Positions 39,927 through 54,223 of a stretch of 64,000 nt of DNA are shown piece after piece. Numbering within the stretch: the stretch's first letter is position 1; the number at the start of each line of letters is the position of its first letter. Source of the DNA: Tetrahymena elliotti 4EA (Eukaryota > Ciliophora > Oligohymenophorea > Hymenostomatida > Tetrahymenidae). The notes under the pieces are model-generated. The model was given only the letters and a program-made list of their open reading frames with translations. It searched no databases and was not told where the DNA came from. The DNA lies in contig JH720298.1 of the NCBI GenBank assembly GCA_000231825.2, forward strand, positions 193,489 to 257,488, given 5' to 3'. The translations under genes and the position numbers were made by a program.

Positions 39927-42900
39927 TCATTTAAATTTATTTTAGGATTATTGCTTATCTAGTGCTTACTTCATTTTAAATGGTGTCTCATAGTCTTCAA
40001 AGAAAATTCCTGGAAAACTTTATTTTTATTCTTTCAATTTATCTAATGACTCTTCTATATTATTTTTATTTGATTCAATCTAATTTGGATATATAGGAGA
40101 ACTTGGTGAGCTTTTTTCATTTTTACTAATCTTATTTATTGCTTTAAATTTTGTCAATTTTTTTTCTTGATTTACTGATCATTAAAAAACAAGATTTAAG
40201 TATATTTTAAAATAAAATTGAATATGTTTTACAAAGCATAGCAGAAATGTTGGCTCCGCTAGCATAAATTTAATTAGGACTTTAGCTCTAGATTTTTTAA
40301 ATAATTTCAGCTAAATTTAATAAAACAATAATAAATATTTATTTAATTAATTAAAAAAATTGAGTATTTTGAATTACATATGTTTTTCTAGTTCTATTAT
40401 TCCTCACTCATCTGCGCCAAAGCTTTAGATTATATAATTATTGCTAAATTTTTGTAAACTTTTTTCCATAAAAGAAATGTTTTCCAACTTCTTTTGAAAT
40501 TTCTATAAAACTTGTTATAAATATATGCTGGAAGAATAAAAGATAACAGTTTATTGAAATTTCTTCCTAAAAAAGTTAAAGGATTGTTAATTTTAAAAAA
40601 TAAGATGACCAATATGATTAGAATTATAAAGCCAAAATGAAGGATTAAGATTGTGATAGACATGACCGGTGATTTGAATTATACATTGAATGTAGAAAGT
40701 CCTGAGTTTATTATTATCATTAAATAACAAGAAAGGTCAAATTTCTGTAAATGCTTATTTGTTATTGGTCTCAAGTATAAGTTCATCATAATATAAACAG
40801 ATAGTATTGAAAAAGCAATTTAATAACTTAATAGCTATGACTAAGAAGTTAATGTAAAAGCAACAACAATAATGACTCTTAAATAAATCCTAATAAACTC
40901 CCAATAAAAGAATTTTTCTTTATATTCTTAGTAATAATACCCAAAGTAGTAAAGCGTGAAGCACATTTAAAGCTATTTTGATCTCTTTCTCAAATAAGCC
41001 AATATAATTAGAGGGAAAATGCTCCAAATTAAAATAAGTGGTATAGAGATAGCATTAGTGAACATGTTGTAATCATAATCACCACATTTTATGGTTAAAT
41101 CTGAAGACACATATAATTATGATCCAATTCTGGTACAAGTTAATTATTTTGAGAAAAATTTTATCTAGTTTGGTTAAAAAAATATGAAAATGATATTTAA
41201 TAGATTATATATGTGAAACGATTTAAATCCAAACAACTTAAAGAATTTTAGCCAAATAGAAATAAAAACTAAGATGGTTAAAAAGAATATTGGTAACAAA
41301 GCTTAAAGGACTTAAGTTGTATGCACAGAGCTATATTACTTGGAGAATAATTTATTTAGCAAACAGTCAATACTAATTGCTAATTCTGTATTTGGATCAT
41401 TTAAGAAGCTAGGCAATAATTACATTATATCAGGAATAATTTTTTACTAAAATGCTACTAATAGGCCTGAAATTTGAATATAATTAACCAAAATTTTGAG
41501 ATAAAAGCTTGATTAATCTTTTATTTGGTATTTAGAAATAGGAATCATGCGAAACTTTCTTAAATATTAGCAAGTTTATGAGTGAGTAAATGAATCCATG
41601 AATATATTTGTGCTTATAAAAAAGTAACATGTCAATAAAATGAAAGCTAAAATTATAACTATTATAATGAACTTTGATGGGCCACATAGATTACATTTCA
41701 TTTGGTTATAGTAAGATTGTTAATAGCGCTCACCATCCCAAACTTCCCCACTTCTATCACAAGATCTACATGCTGGTCCGATATAACCTTTAAGACAGCC
41801 ATTTCTGTTTGTTTCATCTTAGTCATCACAAGCATTAAAAATATTAGAACATTAAATTATTTCAGATGAATTTTTACTTGACCTCCAATATCCTGATTTT
41901 AGTATTATGGTACTATTTTAGCAAATATAAGTAGAATCGGGACACTTTTAACATTCAGATTTATAATTCTTATCTTATTTAGCTTATGAATTAGTTTATT
42001 AATTTAATATTTAATCAAACCAGAATTAATCTTATGTTGGATCTGTGAGTGAATACTAGCCAGAGGGGCAAGAATAGCAGCTATAAATATTGTTTGTTAC
42101 AAGTTAAACTACTTCCCCAATAATGCATTTTCTCATACTAATTTATAATTAGATTGGAAGTAGAGTATCAGCTGTTAAAGAAGTAGAATAAATATTTAAA
42201 TTTGTAATTTCATTAGGTTTGCTGGTAATCTTTAGATAGTTAAATATAAACCGATTGTTTTTTTCATCAAAATTTTAAGATGTTATAATATTAATTCCAC
42301 CAATAATTACATTTTAATCTAAAGTTATTGGTGAAACTTTAAATTTTATCAAATTCAATTCATCCATTATTTATTGAGGATAATCATTTTTTTAATATTT
42401 CTCAACTGAAAAATTCAAAAATTTCCCTTCTGAATCGATGAGTTTTACAAATAAGCTAATCTCCCCTCCACTCTAAAATTTAAATATTTAGAGTATCTCT
42501 GAGTATTTTTTTTAGCTATCTCCATCCATTTAATCAGATGAAATTAAATTATATTCAACTTTATTCGCATTAAAATTCTAATTAATTGAACTACTTGTTG
42601 TAACTCCAATAGTACCTTTTTAAATGAATGATGCAAAATTATTGCCATATATTTCTGCTGAATTACCAAAAATCTAGTCATAATAGTCTTATTACAGTTT
42701 TTATGGATAACTTAATACTGTGTTAAACAATCTCATACCACCACCAATCAATGCACTATTTTGGTAAATTTTCACTCTGCTATCAATTTTAATTTATGCT
42801 GAGACATCTTCAAGATAAATAGCTCCTCCACTAGCTAAAGCATAGTTCTTAAAAAAGGTGGTGTTGCTGAATACAATTGAATTTTAGCTTGAATAAATAA

Positions 42901-45900
42901 TTAATGCTCCTCCATTCAAGCATTTATTAAATTCAAAAATACTATCATAAACATTTAATTGTTATGTTTTGTTCACTTTAATATTTCCTTAATTAAATTT
43001 GTAAGTAGAATTAAGAAGTTAACAGTAATTGTTTTTTATGGATATAAGTGATTTATTACTAGATGATTCAAATAAATTATTTTATACCCAAAGATTACTT
43101 AAAGCAATTTGGTCATTTTAGAGTTTCATTTAGATACCATTTTCTTCTATTATATTAGTGGTGAACAGGAAAAGCAGATTGAGATTATTTTAAATTATCA
43201 TATTCTAAATGGCAGTATTAACTACACTAATCATATTTAAAAGGTAAAAATTTGATTATGAAGAAAACTGAGAACATGACAGTATTTAAAGGTTATTAAT
43301 TACTAGGTTTTATACTTGTAAAATATTCATCAATACTGAAATTTTAGAGTTTGTTACTAGTAAATCTGAAATAACTATAGATTATACATTTTTAGCACCA
43401 ATTAGACCTTAAAAGCCAATATTTTATTGTAAATGATTATCAATAATTATGTTGTATAAATAAACAGAAGTAACATTTTCAAAATAGAATAAAAAATCAT
43501 TTTAATAGTTATTTTGCTGTGATAAATCTCTAAAACTATTTGAAATGTTAATTTTATTTAAAACTACTTGAGCCATATTTATGAATTTCAAAGAAGTTTT
43601 TGTTATATTTTAAGTATTAAACTTAATATTGTCAAAAATAACTTAGTTAGTACTTGTACTGAACTAGATGTCACCAAAGAAATTAGAAAAATCAAAACTA
43701 AAATCTCTTATTTAGACAATATCCTTATTGTAAGATAAAAATGAGTCTTGATATATCATGAGATTTTGACAGTCTTAGTTATCTTAGCATTTTTTAGTTT
43801 AGATTGATTAAACTTATGTTACACTATTGAGAGTTCCACTAAAGTTTATATTTGTTATATCATTTTCTGATAATGATATACTCCATTAATTATTTTTACT
43901 AGAATCGTTTAGAGGTATCATTGATCTTTAGAAACGATCTGAAAACTGTACAGGTTTGATATAATTCATGATTCTTGTTGTATCTTGGAAAGAATTAACT
44001 TATAAATCCACACTACAAACTTTATTTGTCTATTTAATATCTTCAAATACTAAATTATATCTTTACTCGTACATTTGATTTTACGAAAGTATTAATACTT
44101 GCAAAATTATGGTTTTGTTATTAGAAGACAGTTATCCTTCCCCTCCATTTACATAGATGCCCATAAACATAGGGTTTTATAGCTAGATTTAATCCATTAA
44201 AACTGATTCTGTTAATTATGAGTTTATTTTATACATTTCATATTTAATTTCAGTTAGAATCAATAAATATTAGGCAGCAACTTCTTGTATTTCAACAATA
44301 AAGTCTGAATAATTATTTCTTCTAATTCTCTAAATATATTATAAAGAATTTTTGTCATATATCATTATGTGAAATGTTGTGTAAGCTAATAAAAAATTTT
44401 GGCTGATCCTAATTTTATTGTACATCATTCCAGGTAAAGATAAGTATTGAATTAAATTTCCTTATAAATCAAACACTCTTAGTTAATACTCTCCAACAAA
44501 ACTTAAGAACAATCTACCATTCTTGTCATCAACATCAAAAATCATCAAGTTCAAATTTTTTAATTGTGAGAAAGTCTTTAAACTACTATATTATATTATC
44601 TATTAGTAGCTAAAATCTGAAAGCTGTATTCTAAATATCCCATAACTTGTAGGATAGCAAACCCATAAGCTTGTTGATGTCTCTATCAATCTACTGATTT
44701 GTAAATTATTGTAAGTAACTCCTTATTACTATTAAACCAAAGTAATTACTTGTTATGAGTAAGTTTTTCTATTATAAAGAATAACATCACCATTATTTAA
44801 ACCAAGGTAAGCATATTCAGAAACAAAAGAGCAAAAAGTTTAAAGTACATATAAGTTTGAGTCATTAAGTTGAATAGTTGTAATGATCTATTTCTTTGAA
44901 AAATCATAATGAATTATTAATCTATTTTAAGTGATATAGATATCTTCACAAACAAATTGTAAAAATTTACTATTTAAATCTATTTTTTAGTAAATATTTT
45001 GCTATTTATTAGGGATGTTTAGGGAATCTTGATTAAAATTTTAGTAAAGAATAAATGACTGAGAAAGAGCTATTATTAGTAACTATTGGTTTTTATTATA
45101 AATCATAGCTTATATTTCCTCAGGCAGCTATGAATAATACTCAAAAACTGTATTTTGATATTTATATAATAAACCCTAATCTCCTGCTATCATAAATGAA
45201 TTATAATTAATATCATTTTATTAAATTTAGCTTGAACTTATCTTTGAATATAAGCGTCTTCTACCTGTTCTAAGTTTAATTACAGGTTTATTTAAATCAC
45301 CATAGCAAAGCTTAAAAACTTAAGTTTAAGTGTAAATAAATAAGTTATTATTTGAAAAATCTAAGTTGAATCCAAGTATTTTATATTAGGATTTATTATC
45401 GTATTCTAAAAGTTTGGTTATTTGGAAAACTAAAAATTGATTATCATATTCTATTGAATAAAGACTTCCTGTTTCATCAAGCAAAATAAAAAAGTTTTAA
45501 TCCTTATCATACCTATATGCTACTGGTTTAGAGGGTTAGTTAAATGTGTATGCACTTGTAAATTTCATCACATAAATTAAGGTATCAAGGCTAATTGTAA
45601 AGATTTAACCTAGATTAATATTTTCTAGATAAAAGACAATGTGATTTAATTAGGGCATATAGCTTAATTTAGCTATGTCTACATCTCCAGGACTTGCAAT
45701 TTGCCCTCTATTTTTTAAAGTTTTTCTATCGAATATCCATATACCTTTATTATTTGATTTTTAAAAATTAGTTAAAAATGAAAAAAGATGAATGAAAACT
45801 TACTTTTTTTAAAAAGAATTGAAATATCATTTTTCAAGATCAACAAATCCTCAATTTTTTAATTGATATTTAAAGAAAGCTAGAATTATCCTTAAAAATT

Positions 45901-48900
45901 GTAGATTTCAACATCTTAGTCATAGAAAACTAATCTTTATAAGCTTTTATCAATTTTAAATTAATAGTTCAGGCTGTTTGAAATTAGATTGAAAGAAGTA
46001 ATAATTGAGAGAGTATTTTTATCAAATATGGTAATTAGAGATGATTGTTGTCTACAAATTAAAGACTACAGATATATTTCACATTCCTGAAAGTTGTTAT
46101 TTAATTGCTGTTAGTTCAGATTTTGTTAAACTTTCAGGTCAAAACTTAGAGTAGTTATGCTTGATCCAAATAAATAAATATTATTTCCATCAATTATTTT
46201 ACCTGAAACCTAAGCCATCTCAGAATATAAATAGAATTTATTTGTTTTATAATTCTTAATATAGAGAATATTATCTTTTAAACAAACAATAGATTGTTAA
46301 TTTACTATTTGAAAAAATTGTATAGGTGAAACTGAAGATGATTGGATATCTATTTATTCAATAAACTCATCAGTCAAAAGATTAAGTACCACTATATTAG
46401 ATTTTATAATAAAATATTTCTAAAGTGCAAGACTTTAATAAATATTTAAAATAAAATCACTTTGCTAAATTTAAGCTGAGCTTAACTGATAAACCTTTTA
46501 ATAGTATTATACTTTTACAGTATCAACAGTCATTAATCCATTTCTATCACCATACATAAAAAAATCATTCTATTTAATGGTCTAAAATGTTTTCATGTAA
46601 ATCTATTATGAGATTGAAATTTAATTCATAAAACTATAGTTATTTTATACATTAAAATCATAATTTTAAATAGCAGTTAAAAAACTTAAGACTAAACTTG
46701 TTTTAAAACTATATGCGACTTAATTATTATAATTTAGATATTTATATACAGGGAATAGTTAGTCCAATCCACCTTAACTTACAACTTGAAATACATCTGT
46801 TTAATTTTTAAATAAAGCATAAGCTGAATACTTCAAAGCTGATTTAGAACTACTTAACCCTCCTACAATATAGAGATTATCGTAAGGATCATCATATACG
46901 AAGCTTATATCAACAGCGTTTGATATAGGTATATTTAAGTAACTAGTAATTGTAATTAATTTCTAATTAAAAATGATGAAAGATTAATCTGTAAAGAAAA
47001 CAGGTAACTCAAAAATAATGTTATTTTATTATTAATAATTGGAAGGCAGGCTTTTGATCTTCCAAATTTGAATTTAAATTTAACTTTAAAAGCTTCCTTC
47101 TTCAATTAATTATTTGGTTGTTAAATTTATACGAAACACTTTTATTATGTATGGTTTCTATATTACAATATAGTATGATGGATCAAGCTTAGCTTAAATT
47201 ATTTCGTCATCTAAGAAAGAAGAGCAGTCTTTAAAGATTAATTAGAACATTTGGTCAAAAGCCTGAAAGCATGAATCATACAATAAAAAGGAAATTCCGT
47301 TTAAAGAAAATATAAATTTATTCACCATTTTAGAGTTAGTATTTTAAAAAGTCCAAGTATTTAGTATTTAAGAGTGAATTATATCAAAAGCTAAAATATT
47401 ACTTTGGGATAATAATAAAACACTATTAGCTGTTAAAAATTAAGTTTATAACATTTAAGTTTAGTTTTGTATCAATGTAGACGTCACTAATCTAGGCTAC
47501 ATGGCTTAAGAATAATCCCATGTCATAATTTAACCATTGCTAGCACTAAACGTAGCAAGATTACTATTTTCATAAGAATCCATAGAGGCAATACCTTAAA
47601 GCATATCATTATTTACCATTTAAAATGGCTTAAGAAGATATTAATTTGTTAATTAAATATTTGAGCCAGTAATTTCAAATGAAAAAGATTACAGATATTT
47701 GTTATATGCCATAATTTAAAATGAAATTATTTCGTTTATACTATTGAAATTTGTTTAAACTAATTGGAGCTAAGTAGCTTAGATTGTTTTAAGTTGAAAT
47801 GAAAATGTTTATTCAAGCTTAAGAGTTTGAAGATAAAAACTAAAAAGTTAAAATTATTATTGGAGATCAATTATGATGACTATCATCAATTGATCAGAAA
47901 TATAAAGAGCGGATGTATCAATAATAGTATTTGCATTTTAAATTTATGTTACTTTAACTAAATTTTAATCTAAAATTTAGATTATAGAATCCAGTTACAG
48001 TATAAAATAAATTTAATCTTTCGGTGATTTTAATTTAAATACCTTTTTAATTACTGACGTAACTTTGAAGCTTTGACATGAAGTCCTGCCTACTATTGAA
48101 TAGTAACTTGAATTTTAGAAGACTACAAAAAATTAATCAGGACTGTAATTAATGACGTACTAGAAATAGTTTCCCGCTATATTATTATCACATAAAAGCG
48201 AAGAAGTCGAGAAATTTTCAATTATTAAATCTTTATTTTAATTAGCATAAATATACTTAATCTAAATTACAGCTGATTAATCTAGAGAAAATATCAAGTT
48301 ATCCAAAAAGAAGTAACTGTTATTAATTGAGTAGTCTATGTTGATTGATGAATGTTAATCCACTAAAAAAGATTAATTTACCAACAATGTAAAATAAATT
48401 TTTTAGGACTTTTAATCAAAAGTAATTAATACTGTATATTATTCGCTTATTTGATTTATTTAACTGCTCTTATCAATATTTCCTTCTATAGTAAAGGCAA
48501 AATATTCTTTTATATTACTTTCTAAACTCCATCTCACTAGTTTTTTGTTTAATAGAAACATATAAAAGCTGCCATTAAAGTATTAGACATAGTTAAGATT
48601 AGATAAAAAAGGCACTGTTTGAATAAATCTTCCAGTTTATAAAAGTTATAGGTTGAAGTAAGAAGAATATACTAATATAAATTGGTAATTATCATTTGAC
48701 ATTATCTTGCTTATTGGTTCTAAAACTTAACTTATTCCTGTCTGTAAGTTATATGTAAGTGAACATTACCCTAAATTAGCACATAAATTAGTAGAAGCAT
48801 CACTTTAATAACCTATATCACATATTGCTTAACATGTGCCATCGTTTATCACATCTTATACTTAGTAATAAAGATTAGATTTACAACCTTTGTAAATACA

Positions 48901-49044
48901 ATATCCAGTTAGAGTGTTTAGATTAAAGTTATTTTAGCATTATAAGCAGATATTAGTCAAGCTATCGCATTACTTACAACCAAAACTACATGCTTACGCG
49001 CTATTTATCATAATAAAAATGCTAAAAATAAAGAATAAGTTCAT
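39927..49044 (-). CDS. Gene E: complete divergent giant receptor-like membrane protein, about 2977 aa
   Basis: Starts ATG 49044 (MNLFFIFSIFIMINSAQA signal peptide) and ends TGA 39927-39929. There are only three introns: 45745-45803, 40311-40377 and 40175-40232. Exons total 8934 nt, exactly 2978 codons, with no in-frame TGA. A Cys-rich N-terminus (CSFGCKQCDS) is followed by about 1900 residues of propeller-like sequence. A beta-helix lies near residue 2020 (LNGGALII, ASGGAIYLED, IGGGMRLF). A second Cys-rich module (GPACRSCDRSG) follows. About seven or eight membrane segments begin near residue 2435 (KFIIIVIILAFILLTCYFFI), including the family motif FFYWEFIRIYLRVIIVVA. The tail is short, acidic and basic. 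The architecture matches A-C, but sequence and intron number differ greatly, indicating an old duplication. Function is unknown. Confidence 0.9.
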
Positions 49045-50547
49045 TTTTTGAGAGACTTCTAAAATCCTAAATTATATTCCTTTTTTTTTATTATTTATTT
49101 GTTGATTTCCAACGAAAAATTTTAAGTTCATAAAATATGTATTATTAATACACAAAGCACTATCAATTCTTTTTTTTTATTCATAAGCAAGCAGTGGTTA
49201 AAAAGTCAAAAAGAATTTGAGGAATTCATTCACATCTATTAGATAAAATAATATTAACATATATTTATATTCAAGGAAAATTTAATAAAAGTATGAACTA
49301 AGTTTAGTAAAAGTAATGTCAGTAACAATAACCTTTTAAAATCTCGTTATGTTTTAAACATTTTTTGTAATAAAATAATCCTACCATAACCCAACCTCTC
49401 AAACTGTAAATAAGATTAAAAATCATTTATATTTATAATGCAGTTAAATTAAATTAAAATTTATATACTCAATTATAAATGAAAACTGGTACCAATTAAA
49501 TATTGTACGCGTTTAATGATTTTGTACATAAATACATTAATTACAATTACTAAGATTAGGTAGGGGTGGGGGAGTAAAAGGTGGTTTATATGATAATAAC
49601 CTAAACAAAAGAAACACAAATAGCTAATTAATATATTTAAAAATGCCTAATTAATTTTAATCTGTTTAAATTAATTAAAGTAAAAACAATAGCAACATTA
49701 ATGTTGCTATTTAATTTACAATTCAAAAAACAACATTTTTACAGCATATAAAATGTGAAAATAAAATCTAAAAAAATAATTAAATCCAAGTTATTAATTA
49801 TATTTACTCTAAATCATATCTGATTTTGAACAAAAATTTTGGCATAATTAAATTCAAATTATTCTTTTTAATCAATTTTTCATAAATTTAAAAGCGATAT
49901 TTTTTACAAGCACATATGTAACTAAAGTTCTCAAATCATCACCAATCTTTAAAAAAGAAAACTTATTTTCTAATAAACTAAAAAATATTTTATTATTAAA
50001 TTTAACATAATAAAATACTTGTATGCATATAAAATAGGTAATATTTTGAAAATGATTAAATACACTTTTATTGCATTAATTTTATCATAAATTTAAATAT
50101 TAAAAATCTATTTTATTTGAAATAATAAATACCAAAAGTAATATTAAATTGAATTTGTTTTTGATTTCAAGACATTTCTAGGGCTTACCCTTTTGAAATA
50201 TAGTAGGATTTTAAATAAAAACAAAGTTATTTTATATTTTTTGTAAAATTGATTTGATTGCAATTTTAAGGTAAGCATTAATCATAGAAAATTTGTTATT
50301 TTTAATTTAATTAAATATTTTGTATCCTAAATTATCAAAATAATTCAGGTGGATAATTCAAAATTAAGATGAATACTTATTATCTATTTTTACAATAGAT
50401 TAGATTTATTGTATTTACTCAAAATTATTAAAAAAACAAGAAGAATGACTATAAGTTAATTTTCAAAATTTATATGTTGAATTAATATAAACAATTTGAT
50501 AAATAATTTACAAAAAGTCAAAAAGATAATTAATTATTTTTAAAATC
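49045..50547. promoter_or_regulatory. Divergent intergenic region between gene E and F1
   Basis: 1.5 kb of AT-rich DNA separating divergently transcribed genes, so it should contain both promoters. Two features stand out: a G-rich strand patch at 49559-49584 (runs of GG, GGGG, GGGGG, GG) and a perfect 24-bp palindrome at 49688-49711. No reading frame of coding quality is seen. Confidence 0.45.
49688..49711. promoter_or_regulatory. Perfect 24-bp palindrome
   Basis: Half-site AATAGCAACATT followed directly by its exact reverse complement, with no spacer. It lies about 640 bp upstream of gene E and 840 bp upstream of F1. It is the only GC-containing perfect palindrome of this length that I noticed in the window. 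It could be a dimeric protein-binding site or a cruciform; the role is not shown. Confidence 0.4.
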
Positions 50548-53500
50548 ATGATTGAAAGCTTTTTGCCATACTATTTTTTAAGGCGGATGGACATATTCGG
50601 TACTTAAATCACTCTCAATTACAACAAAGACTATTAATTTAGGACATATTTTGGAGGTACTGTAACAACTATTTGTGTAGCTTTTATATTTTTGCTCTGC
50701 TTTTCAACAGTAATTACATTTTTTTTTAAATTTACTGAAATGATCATCAATCACATTTTAAATCAAATAACTTTATTCTACTTTTTAAATTTATTTTCAT
50801 TTTAACAAATAAATTGGCATCAGCTAGAAGATATAAAATATCTTCAATGTATTATGATCTCTATTCAATACTTGTTAAGATGAAAGATACTTAATGCTTT
50901 TCTTATTTATTTCTTTATTTTTTGGTTACTTACTTACTTTCAAACAAATATTAATATTTAACATAATATAAATAGATCAAAACATTATTTGAGAAATGTA
51001 AAAATATAGTAGCTTTTCACTTTTACTAAATATTTATTTAAATTTTTAGCTTCAGTCACCTTTTTATAATCTACGACATACAGTGTGAAACCTACAAATT
51101 TATTCTTTGACCATAATAAATTTATGATTGCAGTTTAATATGATTAGACTGATTTCATAAAACGACCTTTTTACAACATAACCTTTGAATAACGACACTA
51201 TTAAAGATTAACTAATGGAACTACTATTAAGACAAAAGTACATATTTATTAGTATTATCTATTTTAATTTTATATTTTAATTGGTTTTTTATAGATTCCA
51301 ATTTAACTAGAACCATGCACAATCGACCATTTTATTAACCTACCTAGTTATAACTAAGATTGGAATTATACTTTTAACCTATTAAATCTTCAAGATTTTC
51401 TATGTTTAAAGTAAAAATTATTTGAAAAATTGCTCAAATTAATTAAATTCTTCTTTACTTTACTTTTTAGAAAAGGCAATTAATTTTAAATTGGTGGAAT
51501 ATTTGAAAACGAAGATTTTTACTTCTTAAAGTTTGCTGTAACAAAATGCGTAAATTCAACGGCTAATGCTAGTAAAGCATGGAATCCAGTTTGTGAAACT
51601 CCAAGTGTAGTAAAATCAAAATAGGATGAGGGTTCAAGAATAAGATTTTACATTTCAAATAACTTTTTAAATCCAGAAAAACCAGATAATTCAATAACTT
51701 CTTATGTAGATTCTGTACTTTTTAATGTTTAGCAAGGGCTGGTAAACAAAATTTAAAAGCTAAATATATAAAATAAATTAAATTCTTTATAAATTAGATG
51801 TACACAACAGCCAATGTTTATCTGAATTCTCAAACTCTTATTACTGATAAAAGTGTTCTACCTATTTCTGATACTGAAAAATTAGATTTAATATAATATA
51901 AGGTATCTGAAACTTGGCAATAGACTGCAGTAGGAAGCTTTGATTATTTTTGTGAAATTTACTTTCGAAGAAGTTATTATACAACAGTGAGTGATAAAAG
52001 CTACTTAAAGGTTGTCTAAGTAATAAGTTATATAGGAGGATTTAGTTAGGTTTTTATTTTGATATCAGCCTTTATTGGTAAAATTATTAGTCCAAATTTA
52101 AAAACCATTCATTTTTTTAAAAAAATACAAATTAAGTGAGGAAATATAATGGATATATATTGGCCATTGAATTAGCTAATAAATTATATGATTTTGAATT
52201 ACCATTTAATCATGATAAAAAAAATGATGAAAAGCTTAATCGAAATAGACAAAGTACATACAATTATCAAAGATCTTTAACAGATAATTAAGGCGCACTA
52301 AAATAACTAACTTCAGCACCACAAGAAAATTAAGAAAAATTGTAAAATTAGACTCTAACTTCACTTCCTTATTATACAGATAGAAAGTAGAGTTAAAATA
52401 ACTTTTTGTTTCCTAACAAAATACAAACAACAAAAAATATAAGTGAAAAGTAAACTCTTGCTGAAATTAAATCTGAATAAATAGATTAAAACACACAGGG
52501 GCAGGTGATTCCGTTAGATTAAATTAAACAAGTTTTGATGGAAAATGCCTTAGGTTAATTATATTACAAGACAGACTATTTTGATGACTATAGCAAAATA
52601 CAAGCACTGAATGGTAATATTAATAACTATGAAACAAATACAAATAATGAATTTGTGTTAAATAATGAAAAAAATCTTAACATCTAAGAACTATTTCAAA
52701 ATACACGTAATAACAAAATTCTGTGTAACCCTGATTAAGAAATGTAATCTAAAGCAGAAGAAATTTAACAAGAAAAAAGAGATATTGAAAAAAATTTAAA
52801 TTAAAACAATGAAATTAAGTTAAATAATTTGAAAAAAGACTTTAACAGAGATGATAATAATGATGATTCATATAAATACAAAAATTAATCAATTAGAGAA
52901 CAAAAGAGTTTTTCAGGTTACTTAAAGTCCTTAACGAAAGCAGATACTTACTTTGATAAAAAGTAATAAGATAAAAATAAAATGCAATCACAAAAAAGCA
53001 TCTCAAAATTCAATTAATCATCAAGAAAAACCCTCTATTGCAATTCAGAAAATACTCCTAAAGTCTAACCAGTTAAGCCTTTCTCTTCATTTGGTGTTTC
53101 ATCTAGAAATATTACAAAAATATTTTAAGACAAATATGGGGGAGCCGCTGAACAGTTTTTGGAAAAGGAGTTTAAAATAATAATTAAAAGAGAAAAGAAA
53201 ATCTGGATTAATTTTAAGTATATTATAAATTAATTAACTTGTGGAAAATTTTTCAATACTCCAAATGTTAAGTTAATAGAAAAAGCGAAAGATCTCGTCA
53301 GAGATGACTTAGATATTTTTAATATTCTTGATAGACAAAAGGAATTAGATAAAATGAAGAAATTATTCTTTACTGAAGATTAATAGGTACTTTTTAACTT
53401 CTTCCCAAAACCAATTGTCTCAATAAATAAAGATAATGCAGTACTTAGTATGAAGTCAATTAAGTAAGAATAAATCGATTTTGAGAAAAGTATTTCTAAA

Positions 53501-54223
53501 GTCTCAAAATAGAAGAGAAAGCTCAATATCTCATTTAAGCATCTAGCAACTGTAGCTAAAGCTGTTATGAAATTTAAAAAAGGGAGAGGTGGCAGTACCC
53601 TTTCAAATTATTAAAAACTATTTAATCACTATTTAAAATTAAGAAACGAAGCAAGTGACAGCAAGTAAATTATAGCTTTATGTTTACTTTGAATTTACTT
53701 TGTGTTTTTTATTGAAAAGTGACCCTCAATAGGTAATAAATCAAAGACTTATTTCCCTTCTTGGAGATGAAATGAGAGACATTTTTGAAATAGCTAGAAA
53801 GTAAAATGAAAAACAAAAGAGAAATATGAATGAATATTTAATTTTTAAATAAAATAAAATAGATTACAACAAAAGCCCAAAGAAAATGCACAAGGTCCAT
53901 ACCAATAAATTTAATCAGAAGTATTTATGAAAGATATCAAATCTCAAAAAACCGAAATTCAAAATCAAACTGAGTAAATACAAAATCATTAAAGCTTATA
54001 TAAAAATGTAGAAGATACCTAGAAGCATATAAAATAGAAGAGTTTCAATACAATGTTGTTAGATGATTGGATTAAGCAAACTAGTATATAAAATTAATAA
54101 ATTGAGCCTCCCTCCTAGACTAGCTCTTAAAAAATTATAGATCCTGGTAGCATTCTTATTTAGCTTGATAATAATGATTCTGAAGGCAAAATATCAAATG
54201 GCGATGAGAATATAAAAAAATGA
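50548..54223 (+). CDS. F1: ciliate two-pass membrane protein family, about 950-1000 aa
   Basis: ATG 50548, TGA 54221-54223. The first exon (50548-50709) encodes the family opening: DIFGTQITLNYNKDYQFRTY, FGG, then a membrane segment (CVAFIFLLCFST). Later exons carry the presumed lumenal core: KFMIAVQYDQ, LEPCTIDHFINLPSYN, GGIFENEDFYFLKFAV, a W..C pair, MYTTANVYLNSQ and CEIYFRRSYYT. The second membrane segment follows (SYIGGFSQVFILISAFIG) and then ELANKLYDFE. A long Gln/Asn/Lys-rich tail contains the conserved block NQLTCGKFFNTPN, DLDIFNILDRQKEL and FNFFPKP, and ends after LLGDEMRDIFE. I estimate about seven introns; the clear ones are a donor at 50710 and a phase-2 intron after EIARK. The family is common in Tetrahymena; its function is unknown. 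Confidence 0.85.

Noticed and set aside
52953..53180. Plus-strand frame of 75 aa inside F1
   Set aside because: Different frame from the conserved F1 tail, with lysine/isoleucine-rich noise; F2 and F3 do not preserve it.
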